A DNA stretch of 64,000 nt, from NCBI GenBank assembly GCA_004297555.1, contig SCSV01000286.1, forward strand, positions 1 to 64,000, in the 5' to 3' direction. Under the pieces are notes generated by a model. That model did no database searches. It had not been told where the DNA came from and saw only the letters and a program-made list of their open reading frames with translations. Shown piece after piece: positions 17,148-26,001 of this stretch; position 1 is the first letter of the stretch, and every line of letters starts with the position of its first letter. This DNA comes from Salinibacterium sp. Its GTDB lineage: Bacteria > Actinomycetota > Actinomycetes > Actinomycetales > Microbacteriaceae. The position numbers and the translations under genes were made by a program.

Positions 17148-17983
17148 CAGTCGTAGTTCTCGAGTCCGTTGCTGAAGCCGAGCGCGTTGAGCTTGTGCTT
17201 GGCAAGACGGGTCAGCGTCGGTAGGTCGCGGTCGTTGCGCAGCAGCGTGCCCCACCAGTACTGAGGGATGAGGTCGAGCGACGTCTCGCTCGCGTGGTCG
17301 CCGGCCTTGCCCGCCGTGGAAGGTCTGTCCACGTAGATGCTCTTCGCGCCCACGCGCGCTCCTATGAGCAGCTCGTTCGGGAAGCGGCAGTCGTCGATGG
17401 CCGCCATCTTCGGGAGCATGTACTTGCCCTGCTCCGTCTTCACGAGCCCACCGGGCTGTGTGTAGCTGAACTCACCGGTGAGCACCTTGAACGCGGTCTC
17501 CATGCCGTAGTTGCCCCAGCAGTCGGGATTGATGCTACGGCCGCACTCGGTGCCGAGCGTCTGCAGTGCGTGGCGGCAGGTGAAGGGGTGCGCCGGAGAG
17601 TCGGTGGAGCCGTTCACCCACCTCCATTCGCTCCAGCACCACCCGGCCACGATTCCCATCGAGCCCGGCACTCCGACACCGCCGAACACGGGAGCGAGGT
17701 GCTCGTTGAACGCCTCGGCGAACTGCTTCGAGTGCTCCCAGCAGTCCCAGTGCGACGTGTTCGGCATCTCCTTGAAGAACTCCGGCGTCTCGATGGCCTC
17801 GTCGCGCTTCGCCGTGGAGCCCCACAGGTTGTCGAACGGCATGCCGAGCGCAGCAGCGAAGCGCTTCATCGGAGCGGCGAAGGAGATGACGACCGCGCCG
17901 AGCTGCTCCTCCGCGACCTTCGCCACAGTGCTCTTGCCGCTCTCCTTCTTGCCGCCAATCAACAGGATGGGTGTACCGTTCAT
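17147..17983 (-). CDS. Deoxynucleoside monophosphate kinase-like P-loop protein
   Basis: The 278-residue protein opens with a P-loop (GGKKESGKST, 11-20). Further motifs LQTLGTECGR, DDCRFPNEL and HASE occur in the order known from phage dNMP kinases such as T4 gp1, which phosphorylate dNMPs to dNDPs. It overlaps its downstream neighbour by one base and its upstream neighbour by four. It completes a dNTP-supply set with ThyX. Confidence 0.75.
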   Translation of the reverse strand: MNGTPILLIGGKKESGKSTVAKVAEEQLGAVVISFAAPMKRFAAALGMPFDNLWGSTAKRDEAIETPEFFKEMPNTSHWDCWEHSKQFAEAFNEHLAPVFGGVGVPGSMGIVAGWCWSEWRWVNGSTDSPAHPFTCRHALQTLGTECGRSINPDCWGNYGMETAFKVLTGEFSYTQPGGLVKTEQGKYMLPKMAAIDDCRFPNELLIGARVGAKSIYVDRPSTAGKAGDHASETSLDLIPQYWWGTLLRNDRDLPTLTRLAKHKLNALGFSNGLENYD

Positions 17984-18204
17984 GACGACACTTCCATGTT
18001 CTCGACGAGCCCGAGGAAGTCGTCCACCGAGATGCAGAGGTCCGTCACGGCCTGCTTGCGCGCGGCGATGTACGCGTTGGCCCCGTCGTTGTAGCCCTTC
18101 GTGTACGCCCCCATCTGCGAGGAGGCGCCGTCACCGGACGCGCCGGCCCGCCAGCCGCTGATGTACAGCTTGAGGTTCTCCACCTTCGACACTTCGTTCG
18201 GCAT
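17980..18204 (-). CDS. Small hypothetical protein
   Basis: A 74-residue protein with KLYISGWRAGASGDGASSQ and a helical C-terminus. An upstream frame extension lies within the polymerase gene, so the ATG at 18204 is preferred. It overlaps the kinase start by 4 bases. No family is recognised. Confidence 0.55.
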   Translation of the reverse strand: MPNEVSKVENLKLYISGWRAGASGDGASSQMGAYTKGYNDGANAYIAARKQAVTDLCISVDDFLGLVENMEVSS

Positions 18205-18226
18205 GTGCAGGACTCCTTTTTGATGG

Positions 18227-21200
18227 CTACTGCAGAATCTCGGGCGGGCCGTGGGGGATGCGCAGCTGGAACGGCTTCTCGTGGTGCACGCACTTCTCGT
18301 TCTTCTCGCAGACCACGTCCCAGATGGTGACGTCGTCCTGCACGCCGTCCTTCGCGTATTCGGCGCGCGCCATCTTCCCGCAGGCTTTGCACGAAACGAA
18401 GCAAGGCTTCCAGCGCGAAGGCGCGTTCGGTGCGAGCGGCTCGCAGACGTGCACCTCGACGGGCAGGTACCAGTCGCTGTGCTGCTTGTCCACCGGCTCT
18501 TCGCAGACGCGCTTGAAGACCGGCACGAAGGTGGAACAGCGCTTCTTCGGCACGCCGAACAGCAGCTCGTCGTGCACCTGCACGTGCTGCTCGATGTTCT
18601 CACCTTCGGCACGCATGGGCTCCAACACACGCGTCACCATTCTGCGATTGGCCCTTCCCACAATCGTGGCGCCTCCGCCCTGGAAGCGCATGTTCTGCAT
18701 GCTCTCGGCCTCGGGCGAGCCCTCTTCGCTCCCACGGGCACCTTCGAAGTAGTAGATGCGCCGGCCTGAAATCACCTCGTCCAGATAGCCCTGCTGGATT
18801 CCCTTCAGGACAATGTCGCGCTGGTCCTTGAAGAACTGGGGGTAGCTCTTCTTGTACCGGTCGAAGCAAATGAGGAACGCGTCCCACTTCATGTCCGGCA
18901 TCTCGTCGAGCATCTTCTCGTAGCAGCTCTTCGCTCCGCCGCCGTAGCCAAGCAAGTAGGCGAACACCTTCGCCGCGCGATAGCAGCCGGGGTTCTTCTT
19001 CTCCAAGTCCTTCTCCAGCGGCAAGTCGAAGATGCGACTCGCATTCACAATGTGGGGTTTGAGACCCTTGCCGGCGTCGAACTCCTTGAACATCTGAATC
19101 ATCGCGGAATCACCAGTCACGAGACCGTTGAGCCGCATCTCGAGCGCGCTCCAGTCACCAGTCACGAGGTAGTGCAGCCACGCCGCGATGAACATGCCGC
19201 GGATTTCTCCGGGCTGGTTGGTGAGGTTCGGGTCGGAGCCGCTATTGTGGGAGAAAAATCCCCCTTCAACCTGAAAGCTGTGGTCGCCTTCTACTTCGAG
19301 GTCAACAGTTTCAGCGCATCTGCCAACGTCGACCGCTTCAACATCACACCGAGTGAATCCTTCACCTGGAGGAAGTGAATTTGCCTGTGCCCCTTGACCG
19401 TGACTAGAGCCAAGTTGTCCAGTGTGTTGTCCTTCTTGTCCCCGTTGATGTGATGTACATCCATGCCCCGCGGCAATCTGGAGACGCCTAGGTGCTTCAT
19501 CATCACAACGTGATGGGCAAAGTGACGATGGCCCTTGAAGAGAATCGTCAAGTATCCATAACCGTCCTCGCAAAGTCCCTTCCAACGAGGTGCCTTTTCG
19601 GCCCGCTTTCCCCAATGTGGACTCTTCGGGCCTGACTTCGAGGCCGAGTAACGTAGAGCTGAAAGGGCCCTGATTTCTTCGGTCGGCATCTCCAATCTGA
19701 GGGCTTCGACCACTGTCGCGTACGTGACCTTCAAGGTCTCGGCGATGCTCTCCTTTGTAGGCAAGTTGTGGCTTCTGAATAGTGCTGCTGCCGCCTCCCG
19801 ATTCGATTTTACCGCCAGCCATCTTTTCGAGATGCTCACGAATAGCTCCTGCGGTTACCCACTCCGTTCCGTCGAAGAACTTGTGGTCGATTGTAGAGGT
19901 TAAAACCTGCCCGTTTTGGAGCTTGATGTCAACGACGTCGCGTCTGCCGTTGAAGAACACTCGAGTAACCGGCCTCCATCGGCTCAGATGAGTCCAAACC
20001 TCATCTCCAGCGAGAACATCTCGAGCGCGTACCCACCCCCGATTTCGCGTTCTCACTAGAGTCCAATCCGCAAGGCAGAGTCTCCCCGTCGGCACGACGT
20101 GGATGTTGAAGGTGCCGTGCACGCGCACGTGGAACGGGTCGTTCACGTGCTCCTCGCAGCTACACCAGAGCTTGCCGTGCTCATCCTTCCCATGAGCAAT
20201 CAAATCCGGGTAGAGGTACGTCGACTTCATCTTGGCGCACTCACGCCACGCGAAAAGGAAGTCAAGGAACGCTAGTGCCGGCCCTTTCTCACCACGGGCG
20301 ACGAGTTCTTTGCGCGCGGTGAGCAGGAAGTCTTTTTTGGTGGAGAGGTCACCAGTAGCAGTCTGCTGGGTGAGGGGGACTCCCAGGTGTCTGAGCAACA
20401 GCCTTAGCTGCGCAAGGCTCGCCGGGTTGAAAATAGCAGCGGCTTCGTCGGCGTCGGCTTCGTCGTACTCGGCTTCATCGTGGTCCTTCTTGAACGAGCC
20501 CTTGTTCCCCTTGCTCAGCTTCTCCTGTAGCACGGACAACAGCTCTTCGAGCTGCTCATGCTTCTTGGCGCTCTTCTCACTCTTGAGCAGCTCCTTCTCC
20601 AGCAGCTCGCGCATCGAAGCCAGCGCCTTTTCCTGCTTGGACCCATATTCTTCTCTGAAAAGCTCGACCGCGCGCCAATCGACTGGAAAGCCAACGCGCT
20701 TCCAGCGCTGGGCCTGCTCCTCGTACCAGCTGTCGTGCTCATAGAGCGCGACGTCTTCCTTGCGGAGCTTAATCTCCTCGCGCAAGTTGGTGCACGCGGT
20801 GTACTGCACCACGACGTCGTCACATGCGTACTCCCACAGTTCATAATCAGACGATGCAGACCACGCGTCTCCCTCCTCCGTCGTCTTGTAGTACGGCACC
20901 TCGGTCTCGGTACTACCGATGAAGTTCAGGTTGTGAGGGAAGAACGACGTGACGATGTGATGGGCGATGATGCTGTCGAAGTTGCCCGGCTTGTTCGCCG
21001 ATGGAATCTCCAGTCGCTTAGCGAGCCGCCGTACCTTCGAGCGCCGCTTCACTTCCGTCGGCACGGCAGTGGTGTCGCGCAGCTCCAGACACTGACGGTC
21101 GTACTGACCGTTCTGCGTCTCGAGCATGCAGACGTCGAACACCTCCTGCATCCCTTCGTACACCCGCTCTTCCTGGTCGGGTGTCCACCAGGGCAACCAG

Positions 21201-21781
21201 TTGGCCTTCTTCTCGACACCGCGCTTGTTCTCGTTTGGCCACTTTCCGGCGCGGCACATGTAGCAGCGGGGCTGCCGGTACTTGCCGCCGTAGCGCCAAC
21301 CGAACCAGTAGGCGACGTTGCCGGCGACAGGCTTGCCGTTCGCTCCGTGCTTGCAGTTGGGATTCACACAGACCGCGTGCTCTCCATCATCCTCGTCCCA
21401 TGCCCACTTCTTCTCGGTCCAGGTGCCGTCACGGTAGAGGAAGGGAACGCAGATGGTGGTCTGGCCATCGTGGAAGGCGATGCAGCGCACCGCGCACTTG
21501 TACGGGTGGCCTCCGTCAGTCTCGATGTCGTAGCTGACCCGACGTCCCTTCTTCGCCATCGCCTTGAGCACCCGGAGAACGGTCTTGAGGCTCGGTCCGA
21601 TGATGTAGCGCGACCTGTCCCAGCGGGGTTTCCATTCTCTCCTGGCGAGCTTGAGCAGGCGCGCCATGTCGACCTTGAGAACGAGCCCCTCGAACTTCCG
21701 CTTGTCCCGGCCGATGTATGCGGGGTGGAACGTGGGGACACTCCACTCCACCAGTTGGAGGTCTGAGGTTGCGGCAGCCAC
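18227..21781 (-). CDS. polA-like: Family A DNA polymerase with intein
   Basis: Replicative or repair polymerase, GTG start at 21781, 1184 residues before splicing. Exonuclease domain: SYDIETDG at 83-90 and a late ACDD. Polymerase domain: TGRL (565-568), motif A TGDWSALEMR (about 874-883), motif B RAAKVFAYLLGYG (935-947), motif C VHDELLF (1069-1075). The intein Cys569-Asn846 splits the conserved TGRL-SGSDPNLTNQP segment. After splicing the protein has 906 residues. A Cys-rich C-terminal tail (about 1120-1170) is unusual for the family. It heads the replication block with helicase, UDG and Sak4 genes. Confidence 0.92.
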   Translation of the reverse strand: MAAATSDLQLVEWSVPTFHPAYIGRDKRKFEGLVLKVDMARLLKLARREWKPRWDRSRYIIGPSLKTVLRVLKAMAKKGRRVSYDIETDGGHPYKCAVRCIAFHDGQTTICVPFLYRDGTWTEKKWAWDEDDGEHAVCVNPNCKHGANGKPVAGNVAYWFGWRYGGKYRQPRCYMCRAGKWPNENKRGVEKKANWLPWWTPDQEERVYEGMQEVFDVCMLETQNGQYDRQCLELRDTTAVPTEVKRRSKVRRLAKRLEIPSANKPGNFDSIIAHHIVTSFFPHNLNFIGSTETEVPYYKTTEEGDAWSASSDYELWEYACDDVVVQYTACTNLREEIKLRKEDVALYEHDSWYEEQAQRWKRVGFPVDWRAVELFREEYGSKQEKALASMRELLEKELLKSEKSAKKHEQLEELLSVLQEKLSKGNKGSFKKDHDEAEYDEADADEAAAIFNPASLAQLRLLLRHLGVPLTQQTATGDLSTKKDFLLTARKELVARGEKGPALAFLDFLFAWRECAKMKSTYLYPDLIAHGKDEHGKLWCSCEEHVNDPFHVRVHGTFNIHVVPTGRLCLADWTLVRTRNRGWVRARDVLAGDEVWTHLSRWRPVTRVFFNGRRDVVDIKLQNGQVLTSTIDHKFFDGTEWVTAGAIREHLEKMAGGKIESGGGSSTIQKPQLAYKGEHRRDLEGHVRDSGRSPQIGDADRRNQGPFSSTLLGLEVRPEESTLGKAGRKGTSLEGTLRGRLWILDDSLQGPSSLCPSRCDDEAPRRLQIAAGHGCTSHQRGQEGQHTGQLGSSHGQGAQANSLPPGEGFTRCDVEAVDVGRCAETVDLEVEGDHSFQVEGGFFSHNSGSDPNLTNQPGEIRGMFIAAWLHYLVTGDWSALEMRLNGLVTGDSAMIQMFKEFDAGKGLKPHIVNASRIFDLPLEKDLEKKNPGCYRAAKVFAYLLGYGGGAKSCYEKMLDEMPDMKWDAFLICFDRYKKSYPQFFKDQRDIVLKGIQQGYLDEVISGRRIYYFEGARGSEEGSPEAESMQNMRFQGGGATIVGRANRRMVTRVLEPMRAEGENIEQHVQVHDELLFGVPKKRCSTFVPVFKRVCEEPVDKQHSDWYLPVEVHVCEPLAPNAPSRWKPCFVSCKACGKMARAEYAKDGVQDDVTIWDVVCEKNEKCVHHEKPFQLRIPHGPPEILQ
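19244..20077 (-). mobile_element. Intein in DNA polymerase, lacking in-frame endonuclease
   Basis: Residues Cys569-Asn846 (278 aa). Block A is CLADWTLV, block B LTSTIDHKFF, block F DLEVEGDHSFQV and block G FFSHN followed by Ser847. The middle in this frame is Gly/Ser/Arg/Gln-rich without LAGLIDADG or HNH motifs and looks like the shadow of the HNH gene that occupies another frame. Splicing residues are all standard. Confidence 0.9.
19291..19839 (-). CDS. HNH homing endonuclease nested out of frame inside the polymerase intein
   Basis: A complete 182-residue protein on the same strand as the polymerase but in another frame. The HNH core is MDVHHINGDKKDNTLDNLAL (126-145) with a later H151, as in phage HNH homing endonucleases. 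The GTG start at 19839 has an AGGAG Shine-Dalgarno at 19846-19850, six bases upstream. The N-terminal 60 residues look helical and may include an HTH-like LPTKESIAETLKVTY segment. It ends over block F of the intein. It probably cuts intein-less alleles of the polymerase gene. Confidence 0.8.
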   Translation of the reverse strand: MSISKRWLAVKSNREAAAALFRSHNLPTKESIAETLKVTYATVVEALRLEMPTEEIRALSALRYSASKSGPKSPHWGKRAEKAPRWKGLCEDGYGYLTILFKGHRHFAHHVVMMKHLGVSRLPRGMDVHHINGDKKDNTLDNLALVTVKGHRQIHFLQVKDSLGVMLKRSTLADALKLLTSK

Positions 21782-21793
21782 GGTGTGCCCCAG

Positions 21794-22042
21794 CTACTCG
21801 GTCATCTTGGTGAGGATGAAGACGGTCACCTCGGGAAGCTGCATCGCCTCTGCGGCCACCGTTTCGGCGCGCTTGTTGAGCGCCTCGAACTCCTGCTCGG
21901 TCTGCAGACCTTTCAGCTTCACCTCGAACTTCGCCATGAGCGTCACGACCTCTGATGGCGTCTCCGGCTTCAGGGTGGAGCGCAGGTGCTTCACCATCTC
22001 GTCGCGGAGAGTCTTCCAGTCCACTTCAGTCGGCTCAGGCAT
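21794..22042 (-). CDS. Hypothetical helical protein
   Basis: An acidic, helical 82-residue protein (WKTLRDEMVKHLRSTL; MAKFEVKLKGLQTEQ). The start shares a base with the upstream stop. It lies 12 bases before the polymerase start. No family is recognised. Confidence 0.6.
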   Translation of the reverse strand: MPEPTEVDWKTLRDEMVKHLRSTLKPETPSEVVTLMAKFEVKLKGLQTEQEFEALNKRAETVAAEAMQLPEVTVFILTKMTE

Positions 22043-22314
22043 CAGGGTATCCCTTCACAGGCGAGACAGAGGTCGTTCTCGCGATTGACGTACTTCTTCA
22101 CGTGACACTTCTTGCACGGCTTGAACAGGTCGTAGAGCCGTGCCTTGCTCTTGAATTCAGGAGGCAATGGAGGAAGGGGCGCATCAGCCGGAATCGGGCA
22201 CTGGTAGTTCGTGTGTGAACCTAACTTCCACGCGTGGTGGAAGTCGAAGTGCGAGCCGCATCGGCGGCAGCGGTCATGCGCATCGAATTGGGGCACGTGT
22301 TTCGTCGCTGTCAT
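22042..22314 (-). CDS. Double zinc-ribbon hypothetical protein
   Basis: A 90-residue protein with CRRCGSHFDFHH near the start and CKKCHVKKY and CLAC near the end, consistent with one or two zinc ribbons. It overlaps upstream and downstream genes by 4 and 1 bases. A role in nucleic-acid binding is only inferred. Confidence 0.6.
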   Translation of the reverse strand: MTATKHVPQFDAHDRCRRCGSHFDFHHAWKLGSHTNYQCPIPADAPLPPLPPEFKSKARLYDLFKPCKKCHVKKYVNRENDLCLACEGIP

Positions 22315-22544
22315 CTCAGCACCAGTTCTTCGTGCAGCTCATGAACGGAGCTTTCAAACAGCAGAGCGTACTCCTCGGTGGTGAGTGTGCCGTCACCCGC
22401 GTTCGGGACCTTGGTGGCCTTGTCGATGATGACCTTGGGCACACCGTCGCGCAAAAGCTGAATGACCGCCTGCGCGAAGCGAACGAGACGGCAGTTTTTG
22501 CACCGGCAGTTCGGGTGTTCCACGTGTTCGATGCGCTCAGTCAC
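22311..22544 (-). CDS. Small Cys-containing hypothetical protein
   Basis: A 77-residue protein starting at GTG 22544, which overlaps the upstream stop (GTGA). HPNCRCKNCRLVRF suggests a metal knuckle; the rest is helical. No family is recognised. Confidence 0.55.
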   Translation of the reverse strand: MTERIEHVEHPNCRCKNCRLVRFAQAVIQLLRDGVPKVIIDKATKVPNAGDGTLTTEEYALLFESSVHELHEELVLR

Positions 22545-22822
22545 GTCTTCACCTCGCTTCCGCTGCCTGCTTTCCAGGCAATTTCTTTCAGCACGCACGC
22601 CGCGTGCGCCGCCAGCTCATCGACAGTCCATCGGTACTTGATGGAGTCCTCTGGTGTCGCCAGCTCGTTGTCGAGCAACTCCACCACGCGTCGCATCCGG
22701 GCTCGAAGCGCTTCGACAGTCGCCTTCCTCAACGTCTCGTCCAGAGTGCCCTGCTCCAGCTGACGCTCCATCTCCAGCGCGAAGCTGAGCACTGGGGCCG
22801 GGAGTCCGACGTTGAGCCTCAT
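22541..22822 (-). CDS. Hypothetical helical protein
   Basis: A 93-residue helical protein (LEQGTLDETLRKATVEALRARM). The ATG at 22822 overlaps the helicase stop (ATGA), which fixes the start. No family is recognised. Confidence 0.6.
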   Translation of the reverse strand: MRLNVGLPAPVLSFALEMERQLEQGTLDETLRKATVEALRARMRRVVELLDNELATPEDSIKYRWTVDELAAHAACVLKEIAWKAGSGSEVKT

Positions 22823-25800
22823 ACTGCTTCCTCTTGCCCGGACGATTGGCCCACGAGGCTGACCGCTTCCTTCACCCACGGGGGCACCATGGAGACCTTT
22901 CGGTTCATCTCCTCCATGAACTCCTTGTCGAAGATGTACGTGACGCTTTCGTCGGACTCCGAGTTACCAGCGATGAACGTCTTACAGTTCCGGCGAACGA
23001 TTACAGAGCCTAGTTCTGTCGTCGGGCACCAAACCTTTGTGACCGGCCCAGGAGAGATGTTCGCCGCACGCGTGACATCGCTCGTTGCAGGGTTTACGAA
23101 ATTCACGCAGAGCTGTTCTTTGCGCAAGTCATTTGCACTCCGATGGACGGTGATGCTGCTGCGGAATCCGCAGAGCACGAGCAGTTCCTGTAGTTGGTCC
23201 GCAAGAATTCGGTCTGAAGTCCAGTACGAACCATTCGTGTGGAGAGGAGAGCGCCGGCTGGGGCCCCGCGAAGACCCGTCAGATTCCATCATTCCTTCGA
23301 GTAGAGAAAGAAGCCTGGATGGGTCTGCGTTCTCCAGAGCCCACCGAGGGATTCGCTTCTCCGGGTTCTTCCAACCGTCCACCGTGGCCTTTTCTCCGTG
23401 GGCGTAGCTCTGATGTTGCTTGTGCCTGAAGGACCTCTTCTTCGAGTACCTACGACGCTGACCGAACGCGAATACGTCTCGAATGTGAGAGGCGTCCTTG
23501 CCAGAGAACACCCACATAGCGACTGGGCCATTTCTCTCGTACCCGAAGCATGAACCTGCCTCCTTCCCTTCGTAGTACCCAAAGTTCAATTTCAGGTGAG
23601 CTAGAATCTCAACGAGCTTCTTTCTCTGACTCGCTTGTGAGTCAGCCAGCGACTGGTAGATGGTAACGGTGTTTTTGGTCCTGCTTAAATGGCCGTCACC
23701 AATGATGAAGCCCATCAACCAAAACCATGCATCGTCGAGCTTCGTCTGAGGTCTGTCGATTGCCCACCCCCCGCACGGGAGATTGAAGCGCGCCGGGAGG
23801 TCCCGCGCAGGGATGACCGTTAGCCCTTTAGTCTTACGTATGTAGAGCCACTTTTGTACATACGTTTTTCCGTTTCTATTCGTTGTGCCGGTCATCACCT
23901 TGAATGTCTTCACCTGCGCCAGCATTCTATGGTCAGGCGTCACAACGGCATCGACGGCATTCGTTTTGATGTTGACCGTCTGCTCTGGTAGCTCTGGGCG
24001 ATTGACGTCCAATACCTTGTTCTCCACTACCGGCAATCGACCACACCGGAACGGCCGTGCATTCTTCTCGAAAGCGGATTTCGGGACTCCATAGACGGTG
24101 TCTCCCGGCTGAAGTTCCGTTCCGCTCTTCCATCCCATAGTGGTAAGAATCTCGGTGTCGTAGTCGAAGCAGCGATTGCTACGCCCGAGCCCTTGAATGA
24201 GCTTGGTGAAGGTGAGCCAGCGGTACCATGCCGGGTCGACTTTCGCGCGCGCCTTGATTTGGCCGTGCCACATCGGCCTGGGAGCCGCGGGGATTATCTG
24301 GAACCGAGAGAGGTCACCGTGCAGGTCGGCACCCTCCCAATAGCCAGACGCGGCCAGAACTGTCGGTCCTCGACTCAGCACGTGCTCCCGGTACTTGGCT
24401 TCGCGGTCTCGTCCGTAAGCGAAGATGAGGCGCATGCGGTTGCTCTTCGACACGTTGTCGGAGATGAACTTGAGCATCTCGTTCGAGGGACAGAGCAGCA
24501 GTCCCTTCTCTCGCTGGTGATGATTCATCAACCCATCGACGAGTTGTGCGGCGCGCGCCCAGCCAAATTCTCGGTTGCTCTTCCGCATGTCGAGCGGCAC
24601 CACCTTGATGGGCCGGTTGGCGACCGGGAAGACGCTGCCCATCTGCACGAAGTCGCCTTTGGCCAAATCCAAGCCGATGTTGGTGCAGAGCTGACCGGCA
24701 TCGAGCACGGTGGCGCTCATGAAGAGGCACTTCTTACCGTGTCCCCAGAGCCAGTGGCCGTACTCGTGAACACGCAGTGGCTTGACGGCGAACCAGTCGG
24801 GTCGAAGCGTCCCGTCGTTTTCGCGGCCGCGCTCGATGACGTAGTCGATGGACGCGTTCGCCGCTTTCGCCTTCTCCACCTTGGCCAACACGAATCCGAT
24901 GCGGCGAATCAGAGAGCGCATCTCCTCCTTCTCTTGTGCATCGGTGAGTACCTTCTCGCGCGTTCGCAGATTCGGCAGTGCGTTCTTCATCCACGTGAGG
25001 TACGGCTCGAGGCTGTCTTCGGTCGCCGGAAGCGGGTCAGTCTTCACTCCGAGCTTGCGCAGGTTGACGCTCACCCCCGTCTGGTCGAGCAGGAACGACT
25101 CGATGACGTGTGCCTCGTCGAGGACCATGAAGGGGCGCTTCACAGCCGAGGCGCTCTTCTTGGTTCGCTCCTCAACCGCATTGAGCAGCTGTTCTCCCTC
25201 CAGCTCTTCGGTCTCGCTGTCGTTCTCGCTGGTGTCGTACATCGCGGCTTGCCCGATGTTTGAGAGGAACGAGTGGTAGTTCGACATCATGAAGGTACTG
25301 TTGAACGCGGTCTGCTTGCCGAACAGGTACGGACACGCCGCGGAGTCGTGCGGCATCGGTGGGTCCTTGGCCAACGGGTCAGGTGGGCCGTAGCAAGCAT
25401 CCTCTCCGCCGAACAACTCCTTGCCGATGAGGCAGGATTCCCCAGCGCGCTTGCACTCGTACTTTCCTCGTCCCTTCAGGACGCGCATGTTCATCGGAGC
25501 GGCGAACTCCGTCATGTACTGCTCCTGCAGTTGGGCGGTGAGGGTGGTGAAGTACGAGCGCGGACCGTAGGCGTTTGCCAACGCCACGCCAATGAGCGAT
25601 TTGCCGCACCCCGGAGGCGCCTCCAAGACGACGTAGTCGACGCCGTTCTCGTATGCCTCGATGCAGCGGCGAATCGCCTCGACCTGGATGTCTCGCGGCT
25701 TCTTCTTGACAAGCGCGAACACCTTGAGCGCCTTGTCGAGGAGCTTGGCGACTGCCGATGAGGGCGCTGGCGACGACGGCAGGTTCACTTCCACGAAGGT

Positions 25801-26001
25801 CTCGTTGGCAAATGCCGCCGGGACGCCGAACTTAATTCCTTCTCCGGCTGCTGCCTTCGCCGCACGTTTCGCCTCCCGCTCGTCGAACTTCTTCTTCGCA
25901 CGTGCTTTCGACTTGGTCGTCTTCTTCGCGCGTTTCGAAGGGGTCACGTCCCGGTCGTCAACGCAGTCCGGGCAACCGGGGCATCCGTTCCAGCAACTCA
26001 T
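22819..26001 (-). CDS. Rad3/XPD/DinG-like SF2 helicase with intein
   Basis: The 1060-residue precursor starts at ATG 26001 (overlap with the small Zn protein gene). Its N-terminus is Cys-rich (CWNGCPGCPDC). Walker A is EAPPGCGKS near 128-135; four Cys in the following insert (ECKRAGESC to CPYLFGK) resemble the Fe-S cluster of XPD/DinG; the DEAH box is VLDEAHVIES; motif VI reads LIQGLGRSNR ending at 610. The intein Cys611-Asn1013 directly follows motif VI. It probably unwinds DNA in replication or repair next to polymerase and UDG. Confidence 0.88.
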   Translation of the reverse strand: MSCWNGCPGCPDCVDDRDVTPSKRAKKTTKSKARAKKKFDEREAKRAAKAAAGEGIKFGVPAAFANETFVEVNLPSSPAPSSAVAKLLDKALKVFALVKKKPRDIQVEAIRRCIEAYENGVDYVVLEAPPGCGKSLIGVALANAYGPRSYFTTLTAQLQEQYMTEFAAPMNMRVLKGRGKYECKRAGESCLIGKELFGGEDACYGPPDPLAKDPPMPHDSAACPYLFGKQTAFNSTFMMSNYHSFLSNIGQAAMYDTSENDSETEELEGEQLLNAVEERTKKSASAVKRPFMVLDEAHVIESFLLDQTGVSVNLRKLGVKTDPLPATEDSLEPYLTWMKNALPNLRTREKVLTDAQEKEEMRSLIRRIGFVLAKVEKAKAANASIDYVIERGRENDGTLRPDWFAVKPLRVHEYGHWLWGHGKKCLFMSATVLDAGQLCTNIGLDLAKGDFVQMGSVFPVANRPIKVVPLDMRKSNREFGWARAAQLVDGLMNHHQREKGLLLCPSNEMLKFISDNVSKSNRMRLIFAYGRDREAKYREHVLSRGPTVLAASGYWEGADLHGDLSRFQIIPAAPRPMWHGQIKARAKVDPAWYRWLTFTKLIQGLGRSNRCFDYDTEILTTMGWKSGTELQPGDTVYGVPKSAFEKNARPFRCGRLPVVENKVLDVNRPELPEQTVNIKTNAVDAVVTPDHRMLAQVKTFKVMTGTTNRNGKTYVQKWLYIRKTKGLTVIPARDLPARFNLPCGGWAIDRPQTKLDDAWFWLMGFIIGDGHLSRTKNTVTIYQSLADSQASQRKKLVEILAHLKLNFGYYEGKEAGSCFGYERNGPVAMWVFSGKDASHIRDVFAFGQRRRYSKKRSFRHKQHQSYAHGEKATVDGWKNPEKRIPRWALENADPSRLLSLLEGMMESDGSSRGPSRRSPLHTNGSYWTSDRILADQLQELLVLCGFRSSITVHRSANDLRKEQLCVNFVNPATSDVTRAANISPGPVTKVWCPTTELGSVIVRRNCKTFIAGNSESDESVTYIFDKEFMEEMNRKVSMVPPWVKEAVSLVGQSSGQEEAV
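22963..24171 (-). mobile_element. LAGLIDADG intein in the Rad3-like helicase
   Basis: Residues Cys611-Asn1013 (403 aa). It begins CFDYDTEILT, has a block B-like VVTPDHRML, two LAGLIDADG motifs (LMGFIIGDGH and LLEGMMESDG) and ends KTFIAGN before Ser1014. The usual penultimate His is Gly. The insertion point is immediately after helicase motif VI, so splicing is needed for ATPase function. Confidence 0.88.

Noticed and set aside
20558..21766. 402-codon plus-strand frame opposite the polymerase gene
   Set aside because: Antisense shadow without motifs or RBS; the polymerase frame has clear domains.
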